15,288 nucleotides of DNA from AP-16 sp036395835 (GTDB lineage: Bacteria; Pseudomonadota; Alphaproteobacteria; Rhizobiales; Xanthobacteraceae). Under the pieces are notes generated by a model, which did no database searches, had not been told where the DNA came from, and was given only the letters and a program-made list of their open reading frames with translations. The stretch spans positions 1-15,288 of the forward strand of contig DASWCW010000146.1 of assembly GCA_036395835.1 (NCBI GenBank). Direction: 5' to 3'. Every line of letters starts with the position of its first letter. Position 1 is the stretch's first letter. A program made the position numbers and the translations under genes. Positions 6,757 through 14,238 of this stretch are shown here, piece by piece.

Positions 6757-6909
6757 CTAGCCGCGGCGCTTGAAGAATTGCACCGCGCGCTCGTGTTTCT
6801 CGGCGGCCTGCCGGCTCGGAAACGTGCCGAGATTGCGGCGTTTGCCGGTGCGCGGGTCCTTCTTGCGCGAATACAGCCGGTACTGGCCGGACTTGAGCTT
6901 GCGGATCAT
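6757..6909 (-). CDS. Small conserved-looking basic protein (50 residues)
   Basis: A 50-residue very basic protein, beginning MIRKLKSGQYRLYSRKKDP and continuing TGKRRNLGTFPSRQAAEKHE and RAVQFFKRRG. The block SGQYRLYSRKKDPRTGKRRNLGTF resembles the arm-type DNA-binding beta-sheet found at the N-terminus of tyrosine integrases and in AP2-like small proteins, followed by a short helix. This suggests nucleic-acid binding, but that is inference. I recall similar stand-alone proteins being common in Bradyrhizobium-type genomes. The ATG at 6909 is preferred over one 14 codons upstream, because the extra residues would be encoded inside a REP-like repeat. The ribosome site is weak. Reading order places it convergent with the MarR-GNAT gene. 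Confidence 0.72.
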   Translation of the reverse strand: MIRKLKSGQYRLYSRKKDPRTGKRRNLGTFPSRQAAEKHERAVQFFKRRG

Positions 6910-6926
6910 GGTCGTTCGGGGTGCTC

Positions 6927-6957
6927 GCAGCCCGCATGGAGCGAAGCACAATGCGGA
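6927..6957 (+). repeat. REP-like palindromic repeat, copy 1
   Basis: The unit AGCCCGCATGGAGCGAAGC (6929-6947), continuing to ATGCGG (6951-6956), has an internal stem CCGCAT (6932-6937)/ATGCGG. It closely resembles the intergenic element 'TAGCCCGGATGGAGCG...CAATCCGGG' that I recall as widespread in Bradyrhizobium and other proteobacteria. It forms an inverted pair with copy 2. Confidence 0.7.
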
Positions 6958-6964
6958 AGCGCAA

Positions 6965-7000
6965 GTCCCGGATGACGCTTCGCTCCATCCGGGCTACGGT
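6965..7000 (-). repeat. REP-like palindromic repeat, copy 2 (opposite orientation)
   Basis: CCCGGATG (6967-6974) pairs exactly with CATCCGGG (6986-6993) around an 11-base loop. GCTTCGCTCCATCCGGGCT (6977-6995) is the reverse complement of copy 1 (6929-6947) with a single mismatch in 19 bases. Copies 1 and 2 are head to head, a doublet typical of mobilised REP units. Confidence 0.75.
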
Positions 7001-7048
7001 CGTTCAATCAACGATCGGTCGTCAGGATGGGTTCCTCCGCCCTACCGA

Positions 7049-7945
7049 TCACCCGCCTTCGAGCGCGCGCTTGATCGCCAGAAAGTCCCGCCAGACGAGC
7101 CGCTTCTGCAGCGGCTGGCGCAGCAGATAGGCGGGATGCAGCGTGGCGATGGCGCGGATCTCGCGGCTGCCGGTCTGATACGGGAGGAAGCGTCCGCGCG
7201 TTCGCAAGATGCCTTCCTTGACGCCGAGCAAGGCCTGGGCGGCGGGCCCGCCGAGACAGACGAGGACCTCGGGATCGGCGAGCTCGATCTGCCGCAGGAT
7301 GAAGGGCAGGCAGATCGCGGATTCCTGCGGGGTGGGCGTGCGGTTTCCCGGCGGTCGCCACGGGATGATGTTGGCGATATAGGCTGAGCCGCGGTCGAGC
7401 CCGATCGCCGCCATCATCAAGTCGAGCAACTTGCCGGAGCGGCCGACGAAGGGCAGGCCCTCGAGGTCCTCCTCGCGCCCCGGCGCCTCGCCGACGAACA
7501 TGACCCGGCCCTGCGGGTTGCCGTCGGCGAAGACGAGCTGCTTGGCGGTCATTTTGAGCGCGCAACCCTCGAAGCCCTGCAGGATCGCGCGGAGCGCCTC
7601 GAGGCTCGTTGCGCTCCTGGCCGCGTCGCGCGCCGCCATCACCGCGACCTCGGGCGGGGCTGGCGGGGGGGCCAGGCGATCCGCCGTGCCGGCCGCCCCC
7701 TTCGACGGCAGGCGCCGGGGAGGGCGATCGCTCTCGATTCCGAACGCCGATCCAGCATCGGCCGTGCCGCGCCCGATGCGCTCGCCGACAGTCGGCGGCG
7801 CGCTTGCATCCGGCGCGCCATCGGCGAACCGATCGACCGGGACCTCGCCGAGCGCGGCGTCGGCGCCGGATTCGACGTAGAAGGCGAGCAGCTCGTCGGC
7901 GGCGCTCGGAATCGGCGATTTCATGCCATCACGCTTAGCATCCAT
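7049..7945 (-). CDS. Uracil-DNA glycosylase, family 4 type
   Basis: A 298-residue base-excision repair enzyme that removes uracil from DNA. The start at 7945 (MDAKRDGMKS) is preferred, with AGGCGAG upstream; ATGs at 7987 and 7924 are alternatives. Residues 1-115 are an Ala/Pro-rich, probably disordered extension. The catalytic domain has motif A as GEAPGREED (152-160) followed by LEGLPFVGRSGKLLD, then NIIPWRPPGNRTPTP, and motif B as HPAYLLRQP (270-278). No KRRIH insertion of the UdgX type is present. Family 4 enzymes normally hold a 4Fe-4S cluster on four cysteines. Here C128, C212 and C230 are visible, but the residue three after C128 is K131, where the second cysteine is expected. It is divergent from the ETF-QO gene. 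Confidence 0.88.
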   Translation of the reverse strand: MDAKRDGMKSPIPSAADELLAFYVESGADAALGEVPVDRFADGAPDASAPPTVGERIGRGTADAGSAFGIESDRPPRRLPSKGAAGTADRLAPPPAPPEVAVMAARDAARSATSLEALRAILQGFEGCALKMTAKQLVFADGNPQGRVMFVGEAPGREEDLEGLPFVGRSGKLLDLMMAAIGLDRGSAYIANIIPWRPPGNRTPTPQESAICLPFILRQIELADPEVLVCLGGPAAQALLGVKEGILRTRGRFLPYQTGSREIRAIATLHPAYLLRQPLQKRLVWRDFLAIKRALEGG

Positions 7946-8040
7946 CGGCGCTCGCCTGGAATGCCCGCCATTGCCGCCTGTGCGCAAACGTGGAAAAACC
8001 GCATTGCTGTCGGCGCCATCATGTTGCCAGGGAGGAAATC

Positions 8041-9696
8041 ATGGCGGCGAACGAGTTGCCCGCCCGCGAGGCGATGGAATTCGACGTGGTGATCGTCGGC
8101 GCGGGCCCCGCGGGTCTCGCCGCCGCCATCCGTCTCAAGCAGCTCAATCAGGATCTCGCCGTCGTCGTCGTCGAGAAGGGTTCGGAGGTCGGCGCCCACA
8201 TTCTCTCCGGGGCGGTGATCGACCCGATCGGGCTCGACCGTCTGCTGCCGGGCTGGCGCGAGGAGGACAGTCCGGTCAAGCAGGAGGTCACCGAGGATCG
8301 GTTCTATTGGCTCGGCCCCGCCGGCGCCGTGCGGCTGCCGGCGTTCCCACTGCCCCCGCTGATGTCGAACCACGGCAATTTCGTGGTCTCGCTCGGCAAC
8401 GTGTGCCGGTGGCTCGCCGGCAAGGCGGAAGCGGCCGGGGTCGAGATCTACCCGGGCTTCGCAGCCGCCGAGGTGTTGTTTGGCGCCAACGGCGAGGTCG
8501 CAGGCGTCGCGACCGGCGACATGGGGGCCGGCAAGGACGGCAAGCCGAAGGACGGCTTCAGCCGGGGCATGGAGCTGCGCGGCAAGTACACGCTGTTCGC
8601 CGAGGGCGCGCGCGGCAATCTCTCGAAACTCCTGATCGCGCGGTTCGGCCTCGAGCGCGATCGCAATCCGCCAAAATTCGGACTGGGCCTCAAGGAGCTG
8701 TGGGAGGTCGCGCCCGACAAGCACAAGCCCGGTCTCGTCCAGCACACCTTCGGCTGGCCGCTCGACAACCGCACCGGCGGCGGCTCCTTCCTCTATCATT
8801 TCGACAAGAACCTGGTCTCGGTCGGCTTCGTCGTGCATCTCAATTATGCCAATCCGTGGCTCGCGCCGTTCGAGGAGTTCCAGCGGTTCAAGACGCATCC
8901 GCTGGTGCGCGACACCTTCGAGCGCGGCAAGCGGCTCGCCTATGGGGCGCGAGCGCTCACGGAGGGCGGCTGGCAATCGGTTCCCAAGCTCATCTTTCCG
9001 GGCGGGGCGCTGATCGGTTGCGCGGCCGGATTCATGAACGTGCCCCGCATCAAAGGCAGCCACAACGCCATGCTGTCCGGGATGCTCGCGGCCGAGCATA
9101 TTGCCCAGGCGATCGGCGCCGGTCGCTCCCACGACGAACTCTCCGGCTACGAGGCGGCCTGGCGCTCCTCCGACATCGGGCGGGATTTGTGGCCGGTGCG
9201 CAATGTCAAGCCGCTATGGTCGAAGCTCGGCACGGCGATGGGCGTCGCGCTCGGCGGGCTCGACATGTGGACCAATACCCTGGGATTCTCGCTGTTCGGC
9301 ACGCTCTCGCACGGCAAGCCGGACGACGCGACGCTCAAGCCCGCCGCGCAATGCAGGCCGATCGCCTATCCCAAGCCCGACGGCAAGATCACGTTCGACC
9401 GGCTCTCCTCGGTGTTCCTCTCGAACACCAACCACGAGGAGAATCAGCCGGTGCACCTCATCGTCGGCGACATGGCCCTGCAAAAGGCCTCCGAGCACGA
9501 CGTCTACGGCGGCCTTTCAGCACGCTATTGCCCGGCCGGCGTCTACGAATGGGTGGGCGAGGGCTCCGACGTGCGCTTCGTGATCAATGCCCAGAACTGC
9601 GTCCACTGCAAAACCTGCGACATCAAGGATCCGAACCGCAATATCACCTGGGTGACGCCGGAAGGCGGCGGTGGACCGAATTATCCCAACATGTGA
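8041..9696 (+). CDS. Electron transfer flavoprotein-ubiquinone oxidoreductase
   Basis: A 551-residue membrane-associated flavoprotein that passes electrons from reduced ETF (fatty acid and amino acid dehydrogenases) to ubiquinone. The FAD-binding GAGPAG is at residues 20-25 in FDVVIVGAGPAGLAAAI. The C-terminal 4Fe-4S domain has C497 in RYCPAGVYEWV and the cluster C520-V-H-C523-K-T-C526 followed by DIKDPNRNITWVTPEGGGGP, the signature ending of the family. Length matches bacterial and mature mitochondrial forms. The ATG at 8041 is chosen because AGGGAGGAAATC precedes it, rather than an in-frame ATG 17 codons earlier. The gene is usually called etfD or ETFDH in other organisms. It is followed on the same strand by a TPR gene after 156 bases. 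All cluster ligands are intact. Confidence 0.96.
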   Translation: MAANELPAREAMEFDVVIVGAGPAGLAAAIRLKQLNQDLAVVVVEKGSEVGAHILSGAVIDPIGLDRLLPGWREEDSPVKQEVTEDRFYWLGPAGAVRLPAFPLPPLMSNHGNFVVSLGNVCRWLAGKAEAAGVEIYPGFAAAEVLFGANGEVAGVATGDMGAGKDGKPKDGFSRGMELRGKYTLFAEGARGNLSKLLIARFGLERDRNPPKFGLGLKELWEVAPDKHKPGLVQHTFGWPLDNRTGGGSFLYHFDKNLVSVGFVVHLNYANPWLAPFEEFQRFKTHPLVRDTFERGKRLAYGARALTEGGWQSVPKLIFPGGALIGCAAGFMNVPRIKGSHNAMLSGMLAAEHIAQAIGAGRSHDELSGYEAAWRSSDIGRDLWPVRNVKPLWSKLGTAMGVALGGLDMWTNTLGFSLFGTLSHGKPDDATLKPAAQCRPIAYPKPDGKITFDRLSSVFLSNTNHEENQPVHLIVGDMALQKASEHDVYGGLSARYCPAGVYEWVGEGSDVRFVINAQNCVHCKTCDIKDPNRNITWVTPEGGGGPNYPNM

Positions 9697-9852
9697 CGGT
9701 GCGCCGCAGTTTTGCCGCGCTCGAATTCTAAAGGCTTGACCGGCTGCCGTGCCGGGTCGCTTCTTGCGGGCGGCGCACAAAAAGTTCATTCTGCGCCCGG
9801 ACAGAGGGGCGGCGCTTCTGCGGACCGCCCGTCCCATGGAGAACGTCAACCC

Positions 9853-11601
9853 GTGACTCTTTCGAAGCTGGTTCGACGCGCGGCTTGCGTGACGCTTGCC
9901 GCCGCCGCCACGGCATTGCCGATCACGATCAGCGCCCAGGTGCCGACGCCCTCGGAGCTGTCGCGCATTTCGCCGGCGGGCAATTATCTCGCCGCGCGCG
10001 AGGCGGGGGCGGAACGGGATTCCGCGGCCGCCGCCGCTTATTATCGCGCCGCGCTGAAATACGATCCGAAGAATCCGGAATTGCTGGAGCGCGCCTTTCT
10101 GTCGCTGCTCTCCGACGGCGAGATGGACGAGGCAGTGAAGCTCGCGGATCGCATCGTGCAGGTCGACCACGGCCATCGCATCGCGCGGCTGGTGCTCGGA
10201 GTGCGCGCCATCAAGCAGAAGCAGTATCCCGTCGCGCGCCAGCATCTCGCGCAATCGGTGCGCGGGCCGATCGCGGATTTGACGGCGACCCTGCTTTCGG
10301 CCTGGACTTTCTACGGCTCCAACGAGGTCAAGCCTGCGATCGAGAGCATCGATCGCCTCGCCGGGCCCGACTGGTACGCCATCTTCAAGGATCTGCACGC
10401 CGGCATGATCCTGGACCTCGCCGCCAACAACAGGAAGGAAGCGGGCAAGCGCCTGGAGCGCGCCTACAAGCTCGACAGCAATGCGTTGCGCGCGGTGCAG
10501 GCCTACGGCAATTGGGCCTCGCGCGGTGCTTCCCGGGACGAGGCGCTGAAGATATTCCAGGATTTCGACAAGGTTTTGCCGCGCCATCCGCTGGTGGTGG
10601 ACGCGGTCCGCGACATCAACAAGGGGAACAAGCTGCCGCCGCTGGTGCAGAGCCCGCAGGCCGGCGCCGCCGAAGTGCTCTATGGGCTCGGCGCTTCGCT
10701 CGGCCGCCAGGGCGGCGAGGATCTGGCGCTGGTGTATCTGCAGCTGGCGATCTATCTCGCGCCCGAGCAGCCGCTCGCGCTGCTCTCGCTCGCCGATCTC
10801 TACGAGAACCTCAAGAAGCCGCAGCTCGCCATCAAGGCCTACCAGCGTGTCCCGGAGGATTCCTCCCTGCGGCGCAACGCCGAGATTCAGCTCGCGGTCG
10901 ATCTCGACGCACTCGACCGCACCGAGGAAGCCAAGAGCCATCTCGACAAGCTCGTTGCCGCTCGGCCCCACGATCTCGAAGCCACCATGGCGCTCGGCAA
11001 CCTGCTGCGCGGGCGCAAGCAGTTCAAGGCCTGTGCGGACGTCTACAGCAAGGGAATCGATCTGCTCTCCAAGCCGGACAAGCAGAACTGGCTGGTCTTC
11101 TATTTCCGCGGCATCTGCTACGAGCGTTCCAAGCAGTGGGACCGGGCCGAGGCGGATCTCAAGAAGGCGCTCGAGCTCTACCCGGATCAGCCGCACGTGC
11201 TCAACTATCTGGGCTATTCGTGGATCGACCAGGGCATCCATCTCGACGAGGGCATGCACATGATCAAGCGTGCGGTCGAGCAGCGGCCGGATGACGGCTA
11301 CATCGTCGATTCGCTGGGCTGGGCGTTTTACCGGATCTCCAAGCACGACGAGGCGGTGAAGAATCTCGAGCGTGCCGTCGAGCTCAAGCCGGAAGATCCC
11401 ACCATCAACGATCATCTCGGCGACGCCTATTGGAAGGTCGGCCGCACGCTCGAGGCGCAGTTCCAGTGGTCGCATGCCCGCGATCTCAAACCCGAGCCCG
11501 AGGACCTCAAGAAGATCGAGGAGAAGCTCAAGGCCGGTCTCCTGGATGAAACCTCCTCGGCCGCGGAGGCCGCCAAGAGGAAGGCGGGCAACGGCGGCTG
11601 A
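9853..11601 (+). CDS. Secreted tetratricopeptide-repeat (TPR) protein
   Basis: A 582-residue TPR protein that probably acts as a periplasmic or membrane-attached scaffold. I placed the start at the GTG at 9853, preceded by GGAGAA at a 9-base spacing, because the protein then opens with a signal peptide (VTLSKLVRRAACVTLAAAA, cut near TISA at residue 28). The longer upstream frame has no such logic. TPR-like units begin at about residue 45 (NYLAAREAGAERDSAAAAAYY) and recur to the end; clear ones are AEADLKKALELYPDQPHVLN, DSLGWAFYRISKHDEAVKNL and NDHLGDAYWKVGRTLEAQFQ. This type sits beside ispE in many rhizobial genomes in my recollection. Specific partner unknown. It is 10 bases upstream of ispE and likely cotranscribed. 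Confidence 0.85.
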   Translation: MTLSKLVRRAACVTLAAAATALPITISAQVPTPSELSRISPAGNYLAAREAGAERDSAAAAAYYRAALKYDPKNPELLERAFLSLLSDGEMDEAVKLADRIVQVDHGHRIARLVLGVRAIKQKQYPVARQHLAQSVRGPIADLTATLLSAWTFYGSNEVKPAIESIDRLAGPDWYAIFKDLHAGMILDLAANNRKEAGKRLERAYKLDSNALRAVQAYGNWASRGASRDEALKIFQDFDKVLPRHPLVVDAVRDINKGNKLPPLVQSPQAGAAEVLYGLGASLGRQGGEDLALVYLQLAIYLAPEQPLALLSLADLYENLKKPQLAIKAYQRVPEDSSLRRNAEIQLAVDLDALDRTEEAKSHLDKLVAARPHDLEATMALGNLLRGRKQFKACADVYSKGIDLLSKPDKQNWLVFYFRGICYERSKQWDRAEADLKKALELYPDQPHVLNYLGYSWIDQGIHLDEGMHMIKRAVEQRPDDGYIVDSLGWAFYRISKHDEAVKNLERAVELKPEDPTINDHLGDAYWKVGRTLEAQFQWSHARDLKPEPEDLKKIEEKLKAGLLDETSSAAEAAKRKAGNGG

Positions 11602-11611
11602 CCGCCACGCC

Positions 11612-12520
11612 GTGGCCCTGCGGTCGGCTGCTGGCGCGGCGCTCGTCGAGTCCGCGCCGGCGAAAATCAATCTCACGCTGGAGATTCGCGGCAGGCGCGG
11701 CGACGGCTATCACGAGCTCGAAAGCCTCGTTGCATTCGCCCGCATCGGGGATCGGCTTCGCCTGGGTCCCGGCAAGATGCTCGGGCTCGAGGTGCGCGGG
11801 CCGTTTGCGGCGGCGCTCGACGCGCCTTCCGACAATCTGGTGCTCACCGCCGCGCGCGCGCTCGATCATCGCATCGAGGGGCTCGCGCTCGGCCGATTCG
11901 AGCTATCGAAGCGGTTGCCGGTGTCGGCCGGCCTGGGCGGCGGCTCGAGCGATGCCGCCGCGGCGCTGCGGCTGATCGCCCGTGCCAATGCGCTCGCCTC
12001 CGACGAGGAGCGGCTGATGGATGCAGCCTGCGCCACCGGAGCCGACGTGCCGGTCTGCCTCAAGAGCCGCGCGCGGCTCGTCCGCGGCATCGGCGAGCAA
12101 CTATCCGATCCGCTCGATCTGCCGAAGCTTGCAGCCGTGCTGGTCAACCCCGCGGTCGCGCTCGCGACCAAGGATGTGTTCGGCGCGTTCCGCTCGCGGG
12201 CAAAAGAGCGGACGCGGGACGATATGCGGGCTCGGCCGGCATTGGATCCGGCCGCGATCCCGCGCGACCGCGACGAGCTCGTTGCGCTGCTGCGGCTGCG
12301 CGACAACGATCTGGAGCAAGCCGCGATATCGCTTGCCCCGGTCGTCGCCGCGGTGCTGGCCGAATTGCGAGCACTGCCCGAATGCGATCTCGCGCGGATG
12401 TCGGGCTCCGGCGCGACGTGCTTTGCGGTCTTTCCCAGCCCGGACGCTGCGCGCGGCGCCGCACGGCGCTTGCGCGCGTCGCATCCGCGCTGGTGGATCT
12501 GCGCGACGATGCTGAGCTGA
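11612..12520 (+). CDS. ispE: 4-diphosphocytidyl-2-C-methyl-D-erythritol kinase
   Basis: A 302-residue GHMP kinase that phosphorylates CDP-methylerythritol, the fourth step of the MEP route to isoprenoid precursors. The N-terminus has APAKINLTLEIRGRRGDGYHE, the substrate-site signature with K18. The ATP loop is PVSAGLGGGSSDAAA at 103-117. The catalytic aspartate is D145 in TGADVPVCL, and the third GHMP motif is MSGSGATCFAVF near the C-terminus. The start is taken as the GTG at 11612, ten bases after the TPR stop; the ribosome site is weak and an ATG at 11548 inside the TPR gene is a less likely alternative. It neighbours the polyprenyl synthase gene, convergent, so two isoprenoid genes are adjacent. 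Confidence 0.94.
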   Translation: MALRSAAGAALVESAPAKINLTLEIRGRRGDGYHELESLVAFARIGDRLRLGPGKMLGLEVRGPFAAALDAPSDNLVLTAARALDHRIEGLALGRFELSKRLPVSAGLGGGSSDAAAALRLIARANALASDEERLMDAACATGADVPVCLKSRARLVRGIGEQLSDPLDLPKLAAVLVNPAVALATKDVFGAFRSRAKERTRDDMRARPALDPAAIPRDRDELVALLRLRDNDLEQAAISLAPVVAAVLAELRALPECDLARMSGSGATCFAVFPSPDAARGAARRLRASHPRWWICATMLS

Positions 12521-12566
12521 TCCGGCAAAGCATCGGCTCGCCAACACTGGGAATCCGACATTTAGT

Positions 12567-12763
12567 CTAGCTTCGAATTGGCAAGCGTCTTCGCCGCACG
12601 CGTTCTCGGTCCACGACCAGTATGCTTTGTTTGATATCCGTTTCGTTCAAAGCTTCGAGCAAGTCGCGCATCGGCGCGATCACGTCGATGTCACTCCAGT
12701 TGCCGCCGCGGAAAAGGATCAAGCTCGGCTCCGTGACGCGCGCCAGGGCGGCAAAGGCACGGA
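12567..12763 (-). pseudogene. C-terminal remnant of a DUF5615-like PIN-domain protein
   Basis: A frame of about 60 residues with no usable ATG reads RAFAALARVTEPSLILFRGG, then NWSDIDVIAPMRDLLEAL, and ends SILVVDRERVRRRRLPIRS. The closing pattern of a hydrophobic strand plus VRxRRLPI is what I recall from the end of DUF5615 PIN-like proteins, toxin components of some toxin-antitoxin pairs. The N-terminal half, with the acidic PIN active site, is missing. Homology seems to stop close to the inverted repeat at 12765-12803, just after the polyprenyl synthase stop. A GTG overlapping that stop could start a short product, but a decayed fragment is more likely. Upper boundary is approximate. Confidence 0.5.
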
Positions 12764-12764
12764 T

Positions 12765-12803
12765 GTGACATTGTCCCCGGCGATGGATCGAAGCGAATGT
12801 CAC
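12765..12803. repeat. Perfect 8-bp inverted repeat spanning the polyprenyl synthase stop codon
   Basis: GTGACATT (12765-12772) and AATGTCAC (12796-12803) are exact reverse complements 23 bases apart. The second arm contains the TGA stop of the minus-strand synthase gene. The loop is GC-rich. A transcript hairpin or the scar of a mobile element are both possible. Confidence 0.45.
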
Positions 12804-13840
12804 TGGGTTCGCCGGATGCAGAACTCCACGGTCTCGCTGAGCGCGGCCTTCATCGGCGAATCCGGGAACAGCGCCAGCGCATCCTTGGCGATGGCGCCGT
12901 AATGCTGCGCGCGCTTGATGGTGTCCTCGAGCGCCCGGTGCTTGACCATCAGTCCGAGCGCGGTCTCGAGGTCCCGGTCCTCGAACTCGCCCTGTTCGAG
13001 CGTGCGCCGCCAGAACCCGCGCTCGTGCTCGGAGCCGCGGCGGAACGACAGCACGACCGGCAGCGTGATCTTGCCCTCGCGGAAATCGTCGCCGACGTTC
13101 TTGCCGAGCTTGGCGGATTTGCCGCCGTAGTCGAGCGCGTCGTCGACAAGCTGGAAGGCGACGCCGAGGTTCATGCCGAACGAGCGACAGGCCGCCTGCT
13201 CGGGCCGCGGCCGGGAGTCGAGCACGGGACCGACCTCGCAGGCCGCACCGAACAGTTCCGCGGTCTTGGCGCGGATCACGGCGAGATATTCGTCCTCGGT
13301 GGTGGCGGTGTTCTTGGCGGCCGCGAGCTGCATCACCTCGCCCTCGGCGATCACTGCGGCCGCGCACGAGAGGATCTCGAGCGCGCGCAGCGAGCCGACC
13401 TCGACCATCATCTTGAAGGCCTGCCCGAGCAGGAAGTCGCCGACCAGCACGCTTGCTTCGTTGCCCCACAGCATTCGCGCCGCGAGCCTCCCCCGCCGCA
13501 TCTCGCTCTCGTCGACGACGTCGTCGTGGAGCAGGGTCGCGGTATGCATGAACTCGACCGACGCCGCGAGCTTGACGTGGCCGTCGCCGCGATAGCCGAC
13601 CAGCTGCGCCATCGCCACCGTGAGCATCGGCCGCAAGCGTTTGCCGCCGGAGCCGATCAGGTGATTGGCGATTTCCGGAATCATCGTCACCTCGGATCCG
13701 GTGCGCGACAGGATCGTGGCGTTGACCCGATCCATATCGGCGTTCACCAGATCGGTCAGCGGGTCGATCGAGGCCGGCTGGCTTTCGAACGGGATGACGA
13801 CGGCCAAAGGATTCTCCGGGTGGCTGTGCGATCGGTTCAT
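12800..13840 (-). CDS. Long-chain polyprenyl diphosphate synthase (octaprenyl/decaprenyl type)
   Basis: A 346-residue trans-prenyltransferase that extends farnesyl diphosphate with isopentenyl diphosphate to make the ubiquinone side chain. GSGGKRLRP lies at about 63-71. The first aspartate-rich motif is D106-D-V-V-D110 in LLHDDVVDESEMRRGR, and the second is D233-D-A-L-D237 in FQLVDDALDYGG, followed by KLGKNVGDDFREGKITLP. The residue five before the first motif is A101, a small side chain, which fits a long product in this family. The ATG at 13840 is reported, but the TTG at 13807 has GGAGA at a 5-base spacing and gives the usual LAVVIPFE opening, so it may be the true start. Chain length (C40 or C50, as IspB or DdsA) cannot be told from sequence alone. 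Confidence 0.93.
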   Translation of the reverse strand: MNRSHSHPENPLAVVIPFESQPASIDPLTDLVNADMDRVNATILSRTGSEVTMIPEIANHLIGSGGKRLRPMLTVAMAQLVGYRGDGHVKLAASVEFMHTATLLHDDVVDESEMRRGRLAARMLWGNEASVLVGDFLLGQAFKMMVEVGSLRALEILSCAAAVIAEGEVMQLAAAKNTATTEDEYLAVIRAKTAELFGAACEVGPVLDSRPRPEQAACRSFGMNLGVAFQLVDDALDYGGKSAKLGKNVGDDFREGKITLPVVLSFRRGSEHERGFWRRTLEQGEFEDRDLETALGLMVKHRALEDTIKRAQHYGAIAKDALALFPDSPMKAALSETVEFCIRRTQ

Positions 13841-14007
13841 CGAGAACGCCAGAAAAGCCGGGCTCCGCCTTCCCGGCATGTTTGGACAAGCGGCCGGCGG
13901 GAGAATAGAAACGCCGTGCCCAAGCCGCAAGGGCGGGGTCGGCCGGCGCTGAATCCAGGGCGGCTCGGCGGCGCGACTGCTTTGGGCCCAACCGCCGGGA
14001 GGCGAGC

Positions 14008-14238
14008 GTGCGCGAGCTGGTTCACACCAATGACGCAGTACTGGTTTCGGCCATCGGCGCCCTGCTGCAGAGCGCCGGAATTCCCCATCATGTGTTCGAC
14101 CAGAACATGAGCGTGCTCGAAGGCTCGCTCGGCGTCCTGCCGCGCCGCATCGTGGTCGCCGAGGAGCATGCCCGCGCCGCGCGCAGCCTGCTGGAGCGGG
14201 CGGGCTTCGGCCATGAGCTGCGTCCCGATGCACGATGA
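14008..14238 (+). CDS. DUF2007 domain protein
   Basis: A 76-residue protein starting at GTG with GGGAGG six bases upstream. The sequence RELVHTNDAVLVSAIGALLQ, then SAGIPHHVFDQNMSVLEGSL and RRIVVAEEHARAARSLL, matches the DUF2007 family ('putative signal-transducing protein') with its ferredoxin-like beta-alpha-beta outline, in which a receptor-like loop HHVFDQNM precedes a final helix. Function is not established. It overlaps the downstream methyltransferase start by 11 bases, a coupling seen in many rhizobia in my recollection. It is divergent from the polyprenyl synthase gene across 167 bases in which I see no clear promoter. Confidence 0.85.
   Translation: MRELVHTNDAVLVSAIGALLQSAGIPHHVFDQNMSVLEGSLGVLPRRIVVAEEHARAARSLLERAGFGHELRPDAR

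Noticed and set aside
9736..9766. TTGACC with downstream bases as a promoter for the TPR-ispE pair
   Set aside because: The -35-like box is good, but no acceptable -10 hexamer lies 16-18 bases downstream, so I did not call it.
9836..9856. A six-codon frame starting at ATG 9836 and ending over the TPR GTG start, as a leader peptide
   Set aside because: It probably just reflects the GGAG ribosome site of the TPR gene; nothing indicates translation or attenuation.
9517..11676. A 719-codon open frame on the minus strand across the TPR gene, and similar long antisense frames over the CoA-transferase, ETF-QO and ABC genes
   Set aside because: High GC leaves few stop codons in mirror frames. These translations are low-complexity, rich in Arg, Asp, His and Gly, with no domain, while the opposite strand encodes clear families.
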